Shown one piece after another: positions 11,373 through 21,956 of a DNA stretch of 64,000 nt. Under the pieces are notes generated by a model. That model searched no databases. It had not been told where the DNA came from and was given only the letters and a program-made list of their open reading frames with translations. A program made the translations under genes and the position numbers. This stretch comes from Rubidibacter lacunae KORDI 51-2 (GTDB taxonomy: Bacteria; Cyanobacteriota; Cyanobacteriia; Cyanobacteriales; Rubidibacteraceae), in the NCBI RefSeq assembly GCF_000473895.1, contig NZ_ASSJ01000040.1, positions 1 through 64,000 on the forward strand, in the 5' to 3' direction. The number at the start of each line of letters is the position of its first letter. Positions within the stretch are counted from its first letter, which is position 1.

Positions 11373-13541
11373 ATGTCCCCTGGTGAAATGACTCAGCCGA
11401 CACCCGCACCTGTTTGGATTGCCGGACCGACCGGTAGCGGTCGCACCGGCCGACTGGTGCAACACTTTCGAGCATGGGTGGAAGCCCAATTTCGCCAACG
11501 TCGCCAGCCGATCTTGCCGCAGGCTCCCGGCGTACTTGTGTTAGCTGCTAATGAAGAAACGCGACGTCGCTTGGGCGATCGCTTGGCGGCGAGCGTGCGA
11601 GGACGCTATCCGATTGTTGCCAAGACGCCGCTCGGGTTCTGCGCCGATGAAGTCGAGCTATTTTGGCCGCTGCTGTTTCAGCGGTTGCACTTGCGCGCCC
11701 AGTTTCCGTTGCGCCTGCATCCCGAAACCGAACAAGAACTGGCCGCGCGCTTGTGGCACTCGCACTGGCAGCCCGACGAAATCCCTAACCCCGCTAGCGA
11801 AGCGCGCCTCGTACGCTCCACCCTGGATCTGATGCAACTTGCTGGGGCAAGCGGTACGGACTTGGCCGATATTCCGACGCTTCTATCCGAGGGACTGGCC
11901 GGTGCCAGCGGCGAAACCGCTCGCTTGCCCGCCGCTGCCCTGCAAGACGATCGCCAGCTGTGGTCGCGCATGAGCGAACGGTTGCAAGCGTGGCGGCTAT
12001 GGTGCTTGGAACGCGGTTTGCTGACCTACGGATCGATCTACGAACTCTACGGGCGCGAATTGCTCGGCGACCCCACCTACCGCGATCGCCTGCAAGACCG
12101 CTACCGCGCGATCTTCGCCGACGACCTCGATGACTACCCGGCAATCGCCCGCAACTTGTTCGATATCCTGCTTGACAGCGGCGCCACCGGTGCCTTTACC
12201 TTCAACCCCAACGGCTGCGTGCGCCTCGGGCTCGGTGCCGACCCCGATGAATTGCTAGAGCTGCGCGATCGGTGTGCCATCGAGACCTTGGAGTTGCCCG
12301 TGCCCACCGGCGAGCAACTGCCTCCCAATGCTTTGGCGACAAACGTTGTGCGCCTCGCGCTCGACCCGTTCTACACCGAACCGCTGCCTCCCTCGCTGCG
12401 ATCGCTCCAGACCATCTCGCGGGCGGCACTGCTGCGCCAGACCGCCGAGGCGATCGCACGAGCTGTTGACAGCCAGGCGGTCCGCCCGAGCGACATCGCC
12501 ATTATCGCTCCCGGGTTGGACGACATCGCGCGCTACACCCTCATCGAAATCCTGGACGGCAGGCAGATTCCCGTCAAACCCCTCAACGAACAGCGACCGC
12601 TCGCAAGCTCGCCCCTGGTCCGTGCCCTGCTGACGATGCTGTGCTTGGTCTATCCCGGCTCGGGGCGCGCGACCGAACGCGATGCCGTTGCCGAAATGTT
12701 GGTGATGCTGTCGCGCACAGAGGCGGATGCGGCTATCGACCCCGTTCGGGCGGGCTTGCTGGCCGATCATTGCTTCGTTCCCAACCCCGAACTGCCCTGC
12801 TTGCTGGCGGCGGAAGATGCCTTCCCCCGATGGGATCGCCTGGGTCGCCGCGCCAGCCATGCCTACGATCGCATCCGCACCTGGATCGACCGTACGCGCG
12901 CTACTGAAGACGCCCGGCCCATTCCCAACGCGATCGCGGTGCTCGAGTCCGCCATCCAAGCGTTCTATGGCGGCGGGAGCAGTTTGCCGCATGCACGCCT
13001 CGCTGCCCTGCGCGAGCTGATGGAAACCGCCCAACATTTTTGGGATGTCGATCGCCGCCTGCGTCTGCACGACCCCAGCCCCCAGTCGCCCCGCGCTGCG
13101 ATCGCTCAGTTCGTGCAGCTCGTCCGCAAGGGCACGATCTCGGCTAACCCCTATCCGGAACGCGCGCTTGGCACTGCCGAGGCCGTCACCCTTGCCACGA
13201 TCTTTCAGTATCGCTCCAGCCGGCGCCACCACCGCTGGCAATTTTGGCTCGATGTCAGCTCGCCGCTCTGGCTCAAAGGCGGCGCGGCCGACCTGTTCGG
13301 CGCGCCGCTGTTCCAACGCAACTGGTCCGGTCGCGCGCTGACGGCCGGCGATCGCCTGGCCGCCGACGAAGCCCGCTTGGAGCGCCTCCTACACGACCTC
13401 CTCGGTCGTGCCACCGAGCGCGTCTACCTCTGCCACAGCGACCTTGCGGCCAGCGGCGCCGAGCAAACCGGACCGCTGCTAACCCTCATGCACGCTGCCG
13501 AACCGCTGCGGGAAGCGAACGCGGCTCCATCAAGTCTTTAG
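11373..13541 (+). CDS. UvrD/Rep-like superfamily I helicase-related protein
   Basis: 722 residues from ATG 11373 (ATG 11388 is also possible). The N-terminus WIAGPTGSGRTGRLVQHF is a Walker A motif, with Thr after the Arg where Lys-Thr is usual. AIFADDLDDYPAIARN resembles Walker B, and RQTAEAIARAV plus IAIIAPGLDDIARYTLIEIL match helicase domain 2. Cyanobacteria carry a recombinase-like family with this layout, distantly related to AddB/UvrD. GSGRT in place of GKT makes ATP hydrolysis uncertain, so a structural or AddB-like role is possible. The very GC-rich gene gives long shadow frames on other strands. Confidence 0.75.
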   Translation: MSPGEMTQPTPAPVWIAGPTGSGRTGRLVQHFRAWVEAQFRQRRQPILPQAPGVLVLAANEETRRRLGDRLAASVRGRYPIVAKTPLGFCADEVELFWPLLFQRLHLRAQFPLRLHPETEQELAARLWHSHWQPDEIPNPASEARLVRSTLDLMQLAGASGTDLADIPTLLSEGLAGASGETARLPAAALQDDRQLWSRMSERLQAWRLWCLERGLLTYGSIYELYGRELLGDPTYRDRLQDRYRAIFADDLDDYPAIARNLFDILLDSGATGAFTFNPNGCVRLGLGADPDELLELRDRCAIETLELPVPTGEQLPPNALATNVVRLALDPFYTEPLPPSLRSLQTISRAALLRQTAEAIARAVDSQAVRPSDIAIIAPGLDDIARYTLIEILDGRQIPVKPLNEQRPLASSPLVRALLTMLCLVYPGSGRATERDAVAEMLVMLSRTEADAAIDPVRAGLLADHCFVPNPELPCLLAAEDAFPRWDRLGRRASHAYDRIRTWIDRTRATEDARPIPNAIAVLESAIQAFYGGGSSLPHARLAALRELMETAQHFWDVDRRLRLHDPSPQSPRAAIAQFVQLVRKGTISANPYPERALGTAEAVTLATIFQYRSSRRHHRWQFWLDVSSPLWLKGGAADLFGAPLFQRNWSGRALTAGDRLAADEARLERLLHDLLGRATERVYLCHSDLAASGAEQTGPLLTLMHAAEPLREANAAPSSL

Positions 13542-13651
13542 ATATGCCTGGAAAGAGTATGTCTTGAATGCGGGGGTAGTTGAGGCAAGAATTTGAAGAA
13601 ACTTGTACCCGCCTCGATCGCTTGCTCTCGGAGCCGGGGGAGGCGATCGCC

Positions 13652-14617
13652 TCAAACCGACGGGCGGCGACCGGGCGGGATGCCGGCGAGCTCGAACACA
13701 TCTTTGAGAGTCGGGCAATATGCCGACAAGCCCAAAGATGCCGGTGCAACGGGATCGCGATGCGTAAAGTGGCGATAGCGCAAGCAATGCCGATCCCATG
13801 CCGCCATCTGGATCGGCAATACGGTAACGAGGAAACTTGCCAGCGCAAACGAAAGCGGGATGCGGAAATAGATGCGCTTGTCGAGGTAGGTGCAGAATGC
13901 TTCGATCAACTGGTTGGCCGTCACGCAGGGATTGCCGAGGACCCATCGGCGAGGTCCCGGTTCCGGTGGCGGGCTATCGATCAGATGCGCCACGACGCGG
14001 GCGATGTCTCGAGCGTGGATGAAGTGGAAACTACCGTCGGCTTTGAACCAGCGGACGAGCGAAACCCAACGGGCGATCGCGGGCAGCCCGGCGGAGATGT
14101 GAGATTCGGGGAAGGTGCCGCCGCCGCCGAGGACGAGGGTCGGGAAAACAACCGTGAGGCGATCGCGCAGTTCCAGGTCGCCGAGACGCTGGAAGCACTC
14201 GTACTTCGTACGGATGTAGTCGGTGCCGATTGCGCCGGCCTCCGGGAGCGGTTCGTGGCGGTAGTTGAGAATGCTCGCCGTGGAAAAGTAAATGGCTTGT
14301 CGGCAGGTTGCTGGATCGAGCAGTTCCAAAAAGCGCAGCGTTTGGGTCACATTAATGTCGTAGGTCGTCTGTGGATCGCCCCAGGCTGTTGCTGCCAAGA
14401 TTGCCGTGTCGATAGTGGCAAGCAGGTCGCGGTAGCGGTCGATCTCGCGCAGGTCGCCAACGAGTAGCTGGACGCCCGGTCGCGCCTGCCAGTCGAGTTT
14501 TAGCTTGCGAGGGTCGCGCACCAGGAGAAAGACTTCTAAGTCGTCGCGAGCGAACAGTTCGTCTGCGATGTAGTGACCGATACAGCCGCTGGCTCCGGTG
14601 AGGAAAACACGCTTCAT
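13652..14617 (-). CDS. NAD(P)-dependent epimerase/dehydratase family protein (extended SDR)
   Basis: A Rossmann N-terminus, VFLTGASGCIGHYIADEL, gives the GxxGxxG dinucleotide site. DYIRTKYE holds the YxxxK catalytic pair, with an upstream STAS serine. GDLRE and AATAWGD fit extended SDRs. The substrate is not evident. The ATG overlaps the tsaE stop by 4 nt, so tsaE and this gene are cotranscribed and probably coupled. The C-terminal third contains a hydrophobic stretch (PLSFALASFLVTVLPI) that could associate with membranes. Confidence 0.85.
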   Translation of the reverse strand: MKRVFLTGASGCIGHYIADELFARDDLEVFLLVRDPRKLKLDWQARPGVQLLVGDLREIDRYRDLLATIDTAILAATAWGDPQTTYDINVTQTLRFLELLDPATCRQAIYFSTASILNYRHEPLPEAGAIGTDYIRTKYECFQRLGDLELRDRLTVVFPTLVLGGGGTFPESHISAGLPAIARWVSLVRWFKADGSFHFIHARDIARVVAHLIDSPPPEPGPRRWVLGNPCVTANQLIEAFCTYLDKRIYFRIPLSFALASFLVTVLPIQMAAWDRHCLRYRHFTHRDPVAPASLGLSAYCPTLKDVFELAGIPPGRRPSV

Positions 14618-15159
14618 CGATTAATGCTGCTATCACCTTGGGCGCGTCGCGTGCGCCTGTCATCTGCCGGACCGTCGAACGTGCCGCTGATTGCCTGCAG
14701 GACCGGCCGCAGGGCTTGCGCGATCGCGTCGGCGGAGACGAACTCTAGCGTAGCGCGACGGCTATCGCCGACCATTTCCAGCCACAGGTTGACGTAGCTC
14801 GGCGGCAGATAGGGCAGCCGTTGCGCCCATTCGATGGCGACAATCCCTGGCAGCACTTCTTCGCCTTCCCAGTAAAGTTCCGGCAGTAGCCCGGCAACTG
14901 CCGGCGGCTCCAACCGATAAAGATCTAGATGGTAAAGTGGCACGCGCCCTTCAAGATACTCGTTCGCGAGTGCGAAGGTCGGGCTAGCGATCGCCTGGTC
15001 GATGCCCAATCCCGCACCGAGACCCTGCACGAGCGTTGTCTTGCCCGCTCCGAGGTCGCCGTGCAGCAACAAGGTGCTACCTGGGATTAATTGCTGCCCC
15101 AAACGGTAACCGAGCCGCTGCGTGGCGGCGGCATCCTCAAGATGGGTTTGCCAATGCAC
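14614..15159 (-). CDS. tsaE: tRNA threonylcarbamoyladenosine biosynthesis ATPase TsaE
   Basis: The P-loop ATPase of the t6A37 modification complex. [24 protein letters not shown] is the Walker A region, and [13 protein letters not shown] and LYHLDLYRL are TsaE signatures; [10 protein letters not shown] matches the Walker B-like GIVLIEWPER of the family. I start at GTG 15159, preceded by GGAA. An upstream TTG at 15216 would add 19 residues overlapping the yvcK-like gene. TsaE is normally ~150 residues; this one has a C-terminal tail rich in Arg and Asp. Confidence 0.92.
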   Translation of the reverse strand: MHWQTHLEDAAATQRLGYRLGQQLIPGSTLLLHGDLGAGKTTLVQGLGAGLGIDQAIASPTFALANEYLEGRVPLYHLDLYRLEPPAVAGLLPELYWEGEEVLPGIVAIEWAQRLPYLPPSYVNLWLEMVGDSRRATLEFVSADAIAQALRPVLQAISGTFDGPADDRRTRRAQGDSSINR

Positions 15160-16534
15160 GATTCGATTTCCAAGTCGCTGCGCGACTGTACCACCGCAAC
15201 AAAGCACGCGCGACAAGATGGGAGTCGTGGCGAACGCGACTGTTCTGCGGGTCTTCCCCCATCACATTAGCCAACACCGCGCGTCGCCCGAGCTGGTCGA
15301 TTGCCTCGCGATCGACGAATACCGGATGCGATCCTTCCTCAGCATAGCGAATCAGGCTTTGCGCCGATGGAGTGCGCCGCTGCACCAACACAGCATCGAA
15401 GATCTGCTCGCCGCCACAGGCAGCATCGATTGCCCGAATGTGATCGGCAACGCTGTATCCGTCGGTTTCGCCGGGCTCGGTCATGATATTGCATACGTAG
15501 ATGCGCGGAACGACCGCTCCAGCGATCGCTTGGCGGATCTCGGGAACCAGCAGGTTTGGAATCACGCTGGTGAAGAGACTGCCGGGTCCCATGACGATTA
15601 AGTCGGCGTCGGCGATCGCCTGCAGGGCAGCTGGCAAGGCCGGTGGGGCGGCCGGCAAGCACCCGATGTGCTGAATTTTTCCTCGTGCTTTGGCAATTTG
15701 CGATTCGCCCTCGATCCGGCGGCCGTCGGCGAGTTCCACCCACAGACAGACGTCGCTGAGGGTCGCGGGCAAAACGCGACCGCGCACGGCCAGAACCTTT
15801 GAGCTAGCTGCGATCGCTCGCTCGAGGTCCCCGGTGATATCGTTCATCGCCGTTAGGAACAGGTTGCCAAAGCTGTGACCGCTAAGCCCGTCCCCAACGC
15901 TGAAGCGATATTGAAACAGTGCGGTTAGCAGCTTCTCTTCGTCGGCAAGGGCGGCAAGGCAGTTGCGGATGTCTCCGGGCGGCAGGACGCCGTGTTCGCG
16001 GCGCAACCGGCCGGAGGACCCGCCGTCATCCGCTACCGTCACGATTGCGGTGATGTTGGAGCTGTATGCCTTGAGGCCGCGCAACAACGTTGAAAGTCCG
16101 GTCCCACCGCCCACGGCAACGATTTTGGGACCGCGATTGAGGCGGCGTCGCGCGGCGATCGCCTCGACGAGCTCTTCGTCGCCATTGGGACTGAGGGCTT
16201 CGGCGACCGACCCCAGGGTCCGTGACTGACCCCATAGAATCAAGAACAAGCCGACAGCGATCGCGAGGGGACCGGAAATGTAACTCGGCACGACCGTGGC
16301 GATCGTTTCGAGGGTAGTGGAGGTGAGCTCGATCAGGCGATAAACCGGCGTCAGGTTCGCCCAAATGGCAATACCGACCAAGACCACGATCAACCCCGTA
16401 CTGCTAACCAGCAGCCAGCGCTTGACCACCAAGCCTGGTGCCAGCCACTTGAACCAACGCGGCACGCGCTTGCGCGCACCCGGAGATCTCCCCGGTGCGG
16501 AACTAGAACGGTGCCGATCGAGACCGTTGGACAT
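15137..16534 (-). CDS. YvcK/CofD-like protein (gluconeogenesis factor family)
   Basis: Two hydrophobic helices near the N-terminus ([18 protein letters not shown] and [16 protein letters not shown]) are followed by the YvcK fold: [60 protein letters not shown] and [17 protein letters not shown]. Family members bind UDP-sugars and affect cell-envelope homeostasis and carbon metabolism. ATG 16534 is preferred over an earlier start at 16585. The membrane-anchored form is common in cyanobacteria. The 3' end overlaps tsaE. Confidence 0.9.
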   Translation of the reverse strand: MSNGLDRHRSSSAPGRSPGARKRVPRWFKWLAPGLVVKRWLLVSSTGLIVVLVGIAIWANLTPVYRLIELTSTTLETIATVVPSYISGPLAIAVGLFLILWGQSRTLGSVAEALSPNGDEELVEAIAARRRLNRGPKIVAVGGGTGLSTLLRGLKAYSSNITAIVTVADDGGSSGRLRREHGVLPPGDIRNCLAALADEEKLLTALFQYRFSVGDGLSGHSFGNLFLTAMNDITGDLERAIAASSKVLAVRGRVLPATLSDVCLWVELADGRRIEGESQIAKARGKIQHIGCLPAAPPALPAALQAIADADLIVMGPGSLFTSVIPNLLVPEIRQAIAGAVVPRIYVCNIMTEPGETDGYSVADHIRAIDAACGGEQIFDAVLVQRRTPSAQSLIRYAEEGSHPVFVDREAIDQLGRRAVLANVMGEDPQNSRVRHDSHLVARALLRWYSRAATWKSNRALANPS

Positions 16535-16618
16535 AGGGAGCGAGCCGCGCCGGACAGTCGGCGAGGGGGCTGGCGGATCCGCCAAGTGCGATAGTTCGTC
16601 CCTGCTATTGTATGGGCT

Positions 16619-17143
16619 ATGGAAACGCGTATTCTAGGACTTGACCCCGGTCTTGCAACGTTGGGCTACGGCCTCGTTGTTGCCACTGCCCCCACGAAAC
16701 TTCCCCAAGCAGTAGGGTGCACGCTCGCGACCACGCCCGTACGATCCGCACGTCCCTTGGAATTCGGGACGATCGAGACATCTGCCCGCACCCCGATCGG
16801 CGATCGCCTCTGCACGATCTACGCGGACTTGCAAGCACTGGTGGCGGACCTGCAACCAGATTTGGTAGCCGTCGAAAAGCTCTTTTTCTACCGTATGGGC
16901 AACACGATTTCGGTGGCGCAAGCCCGCGGCGTAGCATTGCTCGTGCTGGCGCAAGCCGCACTACCATACGTTGAATTCACACCGCCGCAGATTAAGCAAG
17001 CGCTAACCGGTCACGGTGGCGCTAATAAGCAGGAGGTCCAAGCAGCCGTGGCGCGAGAACTCAAGCTCGATCGCGTGCCGCGCCCAGACGATGCGGCTGA
17101 TGCACTGGCGGTAGCACTAGCAGCTTGGTTACACGCAATCTGA
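16619..17143 (+). CDS. ruvC: Crossover junction endodeoxyribonuclease RuvC
   Basis: [16 protein letters not shown] holds the first catalytic Asp; the [10 protein letters not shown] segment the Glu; and the C-terminal [16 protein letters not shown] the last two Asp residues. [14 protein letters not shown] and [22 protein letters not shown]-type motifs (here [14 protein letters not shown]) confirm RuvC. It resolves Holliday junctions with RuvAB. An insertion of ~20 residues after residue 20 ([18 protein letters not shown]) lengthens the first beta-hairpin, which is unusual. The promoter lies in the short gap to the divergent yvcK-like gene. Confidence 0.95.
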   Translation: METRILGLDPGLATLGYGLVVATAPTKLPQAVGCTLATTPVRSARPLEFGTIETSARTPIGDRLCTIYADLQALVADLQPDLVAVEKLFFYRMGNTISVAQARGVALLVLAQAALPYVEFTPPQIKQALTGHGGANKQEVQAAVARELKLDRVPRPDDAADALAVALAAWLHAI

Positions 17144-17439
17144 GGCCGGCGATCGCGGGCTGGCTGAGATGCATGCGCAAAACAGGGCAATGTCAACTTA
17201 ACGGCACATTTCAGAAAATCGACTATTTTGATGGATGCCTCGAACCGTTGGTTACACAGCCTCGTTCATCCCTAGTAGATCTCGCCTACTGATACTTCGT
17301 AGGCTTATCCCCGCAATAGTCTTCACCCAAGATAAAATCATCAGCGTCACAGGGGTTCGTGAGGTCGCGAGCCGATGGAGCAGTAATTGTCAAATTGGGT
17401 TATCGAGACTCTCTTTGGGTCTCTGGCTTGAGCCGGTCC

Positions 17440-19863
17440 CTAGCGCTGCGCGTGTTCCTCCAGGAGGCCGCGCGCGCGCGGTTTGTACAGCAGATGGAAC
17501 AGTGCCTCAATGTAGCGGAGTTTATCCTCGCGGTTCTCCTCGGACGTAAAGCGCCAGAAGCCGTAGATGCGCGCTAGCGATAGCAGCTTCGACGTATGAA
17601 TCGACCACGTGTACGTGCTATAAACTCGGTCGATCGCCGCATTGGAGATTTCGTGCCAGCGCTGCGGGTCGCGATCGCAGCTCTCAACAAACGTCAGTAA
17701 TTTGCTTGCTGTTTCGTCGAGATTGGTCGGGTTGATGTAGAAGCCGTTCGTGCCATCCTGAATGATTTCCAGCGGCCCGCCGAATTGCGTACCGAAGGTC
17801 GGCAACCCTGAAATCATCGCTTCGAGAATCGTCAGACCGAATGCTTCGAACAACGCCGGCTGCACGAAGATCCCTTGGAGATCGGCAATGACGCGATAGG
17901 CTTCTCCTGAGTCGCTTTTCGCCAAGCGCACGCCCAACCAACGAATTTTGCCGTGCAAGCCGAACTGCTCGATGAGACGATACATTTTCTCGATTTCGTC
18001 GCGCTCTTCGTTGTCGGTCGTTTCTTCCGTGCGCAACTTCCCGGCGATGAGGATGAGATTGCAGCGCTCCTGCAGCTCGGGCGATCGCCCGAAGCATTCC
18101 ACTAAACCCGTCAGGTTTTTAATGCGGTCCAAACGCGCCATCGAAAACAACGGCCGCTTGTCAAGATCGTCAAGCTGTCCGTAGGCCTGTGCCGGATCGT
18201 CGAGGTGGAACAGCAACTCGCGGACGCGATCGCTACTAACCGGAACGCGCTCGGCTCTGCGGGTGTAAGGGAAATAAACGGCTTCATTGACGCCGGGTGG
18301 TACGACATTGAATTTCGGCGAGAAGAGCTCGATGCCGTTGACGACATGATACAAACTCGGCATCGTGAAGTTGTCGTAAGACTCGTACTGCCCGACACTA
18401 TCGGGACGGCCGACAATCTCTTGATAGGTGCTGCTGATGATGCAATCGGCAGCATTCATCGCGATTAAGTCCGCTGTAAATTGCAGCGAGAAGTGATAAG
18501 TCGGCTCCAGATCTTGCCAATATAGATTGCTAAACAGGTACTTTGACTTTTCCAGAGCGTGTGCGACGTTAAACTGGGTAACTTGCAGGCGGCGGGCAAG
18601 TAAAAACGCCACGAGATTGCCATCAGAGTAGTTGCCGACAATCAAGCTCGGTTTGCCTTGCAGCTCGGCATACAATTCCTTTTCAGCATCGATCGCAAAC
18701 GTTTCCAAATACGGCCAGATTTCAAAACGGGAAATCCAATCGCGCGTCAGTTTTGGGTTGTACTCCCGGAAGGGAACGCGCAGGACCCAGGCGTTGTCGG
18801 TGCCGTAAATCTTTTCGAGACGCTCGTTGCAGCGCGTCCCATCGCTGTTAGGAATCAGGCGCGAGAGAACGATGACTTTGGGACTGATGCCGAGCCCGTC
18901 CAGTCCGGCCAGGCGCAGGTCTTCTTGCAGCTGTTCTTCAAGACTGCGAGCTTGATCGAGGACGTACACGACTTGTCCGCCGGTATCGGGACGGCCGAGC
19001 ACCCCTTCTTGACCGAACCAACCGTGAATGGACACGAGCACGATTGTGAAGATCGTGGGGATACGCGATAGCAACGCTTCGAGGACGGTCGGGTCGGGTG
19101 AATCGATCAGCGCGTCGAGCATGTCCAGACTCTCACGCACGCGATCGGACGTATCTCCCCACCCCGGCTCGAATCCAAGATCTTGAAAGTCATAGCGAAA
19201 CTCCTCGTAAGGACGCTCCCCAGGGAGCTTACTAACAAAGTCAATCGCGCGCTTGGTTTGCTCGGAAAGTTGCTGCCGGTTCTGAATGCGTCCGTTGACG
19301 AGCAGTTTCATTCCTTGGAAATGGTGTAAGCTCAGAAAGTTAAACAGAGCAGCTTGCCATTCATGCGGATCCTGAAATAGTTTGCTCGACAAATAGCGAT
19401 TAAGCAGATCGACTCCTTTTCCGATATTTTTCGGGTCGTGCACGACAGGCGAATAATCGTAAAACGGGCCGAAATCGATTGCGAATGAACTCCCTTCTTC
19501 GGGGTGAAATTGGTTGACAAAGCGATCGCGAACGTCAAGCAGCTGCTGGATTGTTAGAGGTTCCACGCTATAGTCTTCTGCGATTCGATAGCTTTCCTGG
19601 GTAGCAATAACTGGACGAATAATTAGGTAGAAACTCTCAGGCTCTAGAATAATCTCCTGGGTGAAGTAGATTAGCTTGCCTAAAAAGGATTTGGTTCCGT
19701 AGTCGGGAGATCGACCGCTCTCTTGGCAAAAACGCTCGAAAGCGTTAATAATGTCATTCCGCAACAAGTAACGCTCGCGGTCGCTGCCGCGCAATCCGTC
19801 AACAAATTCGCGCAAGTCGACGCGCTCTGAAGAATCCAGTACAGAAGCAATCAGCTCGGACAT
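17440..19863 (-). CDS. susA: Sucrose synthase
   Basis: 807 residues, close to the usual length. Reversibly converts sucrose and UDP/ADP to nucleotide-glucose and fructose. The GT4 region begins at VSIHGWFGQEGVLGRPDTGGQ; the ExxxxxxxE signature is EAFGLTILE in the C-terminal domain. The N-terminal regulatory region (RYLLRNDIINAFERF) is typical. ATG at 19863 has GAGAAGG just upstream. Found in some cyanobacteria, it usually channels sucrose towards glycogen or compatible-solute turnover. No companion sucrose-phosphate gene lies in the window. Confidence 0.95.
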   Translation of the reverse strand: MSELIASVLDSSERVDLREFVDGLRGSDRERYLLRNDIINAFERFCQESGRSPDYGTKSFLGKLIYFTQEIILEPESFYLIIRPVIATQESYRIAEDYSVEPLTIQQLLDVRDRFVNQFHPEEGSSFAIDFGPFYDYSPVVHDPKNIGKGVDLLNRYLSSKLFQDPHEWQAALFNFLSLHHFQGMKLLVNGRIQNRQQLSEQTKRAIDFVSKLPGERPYEEFRYDFQDLGFEPGWGDTSDRVRESLDMLDALIDSPDPTVLEALLSRIPTIFTIVLVSIHGWFGQEGVLGRPDTGGQVVYVLDQARSLEEQLQEDLRLAGLDGLGISPKVIVLSRLIPNSDGTRCNERLEKIYGTDNAWVLRVPFREYNPKLTRDWISRFEIWPYLETFAIDAEKELYAELQGKPSLIVGNYSDGNLVAFLLARRLQVTQFNVAHALEKSKYLFSNLYWQDLEPTYHFSLQFTADLIAMNAADCIISSTYQEIVGRPDSVGQYESYDNFTMPSLYHVVNGIELFSPKFNVVPPGVNEAVYFPYTRRAERVPVSSDRVRELLFHLDDPAQAYGQLDDLDKRPLFSMARLDRIKNLTGLVECFGRSPELQERCNLILIAGKLRTEETTDNEERDEIEKMYRLIEQFGLHGKIRWLGVRLAKSDSGEAYRVIADLQGIFVQPALFEAFGLTILEAMISGLPTFGTQFGGPLEIIQDGTNGFYINPTNLDETASKLLTFVESCDRDPQRWHEISNAAIDRVYSTYTWSIHTSKLLSLARIYGFWRFTSEENREDKLRYIEALFHLLYKPRARGLLEEHAQR

Positions 19864-20028
19864 CAAACCTTCTCTCTATTCGCAGGACGTATTCGGTCGG
19901 GTATATAAGACGATCGCGCAATGGGTGGGTAGCATTGGCTGGCAATCGTGCCAGTATTAGCACCCTCAGCCTACCGATAACCGTGGCGACCGCCCAGTCG
20001 ATTGTCTGGCGGCAGCCGCCTCCCAGAT

Positions 20029-20874
20029 TCAGTCGCGGAGCAACGAACTCACGAGGTCGCTGTCGCGAATACCGTCAAAACTTGGGTCGGTGCGTGCGAG
20101 CGCGCGGTTGGTGCTGTCGAGGTGAATGGCTTGCCGCAAACTGTTTGCGGATTGTTCGATCTCTTGGCAGAGTGCCTTACAACTGGCGTGGTTATACCAG
20201 GCACAATCGTCCTCGGGACGGATAGCGACAGCATTGCGGTAACCGCTGGCGGCTTCGCGATCGCGACCGAGGTAGCGCAACACCTCCGCGCGTTTGTAAT
20301 GCGCCCAAAAGTCGTCGGGGTCGATATCCAGCGCACAATTGTAACTTTCGAGGGCGGCAACTTGCATACCCGAGTGTCTCAAGGCGTCGCCACGTCGAAA
20401 CCACGCCCAAAAATCATCGGGTCGCACCAACGAAGCTCGATCGTAGTAGGCGATCGCGTCCGCAAAATCGCACAGATGGCGTAAGGCGTCTCCGCGCCGG
20501 AAAAGCGCCCAGTAGTCGTCCGGACGCGCGCACAAGGCCTTGTCAAAGCAGGCGATCGCGCAAGGGAAGTCCTCGAGTTCTTCGAGATTGACATATCCTT
20601 TGCTGTACCATGCCCAATAATCTGTTGGGCGCACGGCAAGTGCGTTGTCGAAACTCGCCACCGCTTCTTCGGGTTCGCCGAGGGCGCTCATTACGCGGCC
20701 GCGGCCGTACCACGCCCAGTAATCGCGGGGGCAAAACAACAATGCCTGCTCGTAACAGGCAAACGCTTCTTCATAACGTTCGTCGGCTTCGTAACTTTTG
20801 GCTTGGCGGTAGCTGCTAGCGTAGTCGGCTCCATACAGTCGCGATCGCTTATCTTCCACGGTAGTGAGCGGCAC
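20029..20874 (-). CDS. TPR-repeat protein
   Basis: 281 residues with at least six tandem TPRs whose repeats begin with an unusually uniform D-(D/Y)-(Y/F)-W-A-(W/L/H) motif, spaced 34 residues, for example DYWAWYGRG, DYWAWYSKG, DYWALFRRG and DFWAWFRRG. It has no signal peptide or other domain. It starts at GTG. TPR arrays mediate protein contacts, but the partner is unknown. It lies 165 nt upstream of susA on the same strand, so cotranscription is possible. Confidence 0.85.
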   Translation of the reverse strand: MPLTTVEDKRSRLYGADYASSYRQAKSYEADERYEEAFACYEQALLFCPRDYWAWYGRGRVMSALGEPEEAVASFDNALAVRPTDYWAWYSKGYVNLEELEDFPCAIACFDKALCARPDDYWALFRRGDALRHLCDFADAIAYYDRASLVRPDDFWAWFRRGDALRHSGMQVAALESYNCALDIDPDDFWAHYKRAEVLRYLGRDREAASGYRNAVAIRPEDDCAWYNHASCKALCQEIEQSANSLRQAIHLDSTNRALARTDPSFDGIRDSDLVSSLLRD

Positions 20875-21956
20875 TGGCGTTACTCCCCAATCCCGAAGCG
20901 TTCCTTCAACTAGATCATTCTAGGCGAGTTACGAGTTGCCGAGACACCAGCGTTCGCAAGAGTGTGATTTGAACTGAAGGTTAGGAAGAATACTGTTTGC
21001 TTTCTCCAGCATGTTGTTCTCCATACCCATAGGAGCACTTCCGGAGAGATATGGTAGTTCGAGCAGCGAATGAGCGCATATGTATCGCAATCCAAAAGTG
21101 GGTTTAAAAGGGGTTAGAGTGCTCCAGATTACACCAAGATCCCGAACTAACGACCGCATCATTGCAACTCACATCCTCACCTTTACCCCCTCCACTAAAT
21201 ATTCCAAACCTCCTGCTAAATCGTCAGCCCCAGTTCGATCGTCCGAAAACACCCTCCATAACCAAGGCTGCTTCAGCGGCACCAATCACTTCACTGCTTG
21301 CTGCTAAGCTCTGCTTCATAGCTTTAAAAATCTAGCGGCAACAGTCAATCACTCAGTGCAGCAATAGTTCGTTGCCCGACTGACACAAGTGCTTCAAGCC
21401 CAGCAAGCTCGAGGCGAAATTTCAGGGGTTTTAGGAGATGTGTCAGTCTAGAAGGTTTGTTGCCGCCGCCACTGTCTGCCCCGAACAGGTCGAACCGACC
21501 AACCAACCTCCGATTGCACCCCAGCCACCGCGGTTTTTTCAGGATTCATTTTCCGTCTTTAGCTCAACAGCAGACCAGGTGTGGCGATCGGTTCAGGACC
21601 TTGCCAACATGCTTTAAACAAGTCAGGAGAGCCACTGATCGAGCACATAAAATCTTTGCTTGGATTAGTTCCTGCGGATTCGAGCCTCCTTAATTCATGA
21701 CCATTCGGGGCAATGGCGGTTCTTCATAACTTGGTTCAGGGAGCGCAAGGGGTCTTCGAGCCCTATCAGGGACTTCTCACATCAAGTTCAGGCTTACGGT
21801 GGAGTTAAAAAATCCTTTAAACCGAGGCCAAGGTGCTCGATTACACAAACAGACGTAAAAACTAGTTGTAAGCGTATTGAGGTCCTGACTTGGTCGCAAC
21901 CAGGAGCTCGTGAGAGTAGCCGGACTCCGATTCATTACGCAGTCTACTGAACTAAT
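20875..21956. other. 1.1-kb intergenic region, no gene recognised
   Basis: Several open frames up to 78 codons exist on both strands, but none has recognisable motifs, a ribosome site or consistent codon use. The right part lies upstream of the BicA-like gene and should contain its promoter. Composition is mixed and it may hold decayed mobile DNA, but I cannot assign any family. Confidence 0.5.

Noticed and set aside
12255-13316. 353-codon minus-strand frame inside the helicase-like gene
   Set aside because: Shadow of a very GC-rich gene; the plus-strand protein has coherent helicase motifs, this one has none.
13580-14467. 295-codon plus-strand frame opposite the SDR gene
   Set aside because: Antisense shadow; the minus-strand frame has a Rossmann fold and a 4-nt overlap with tsaE.
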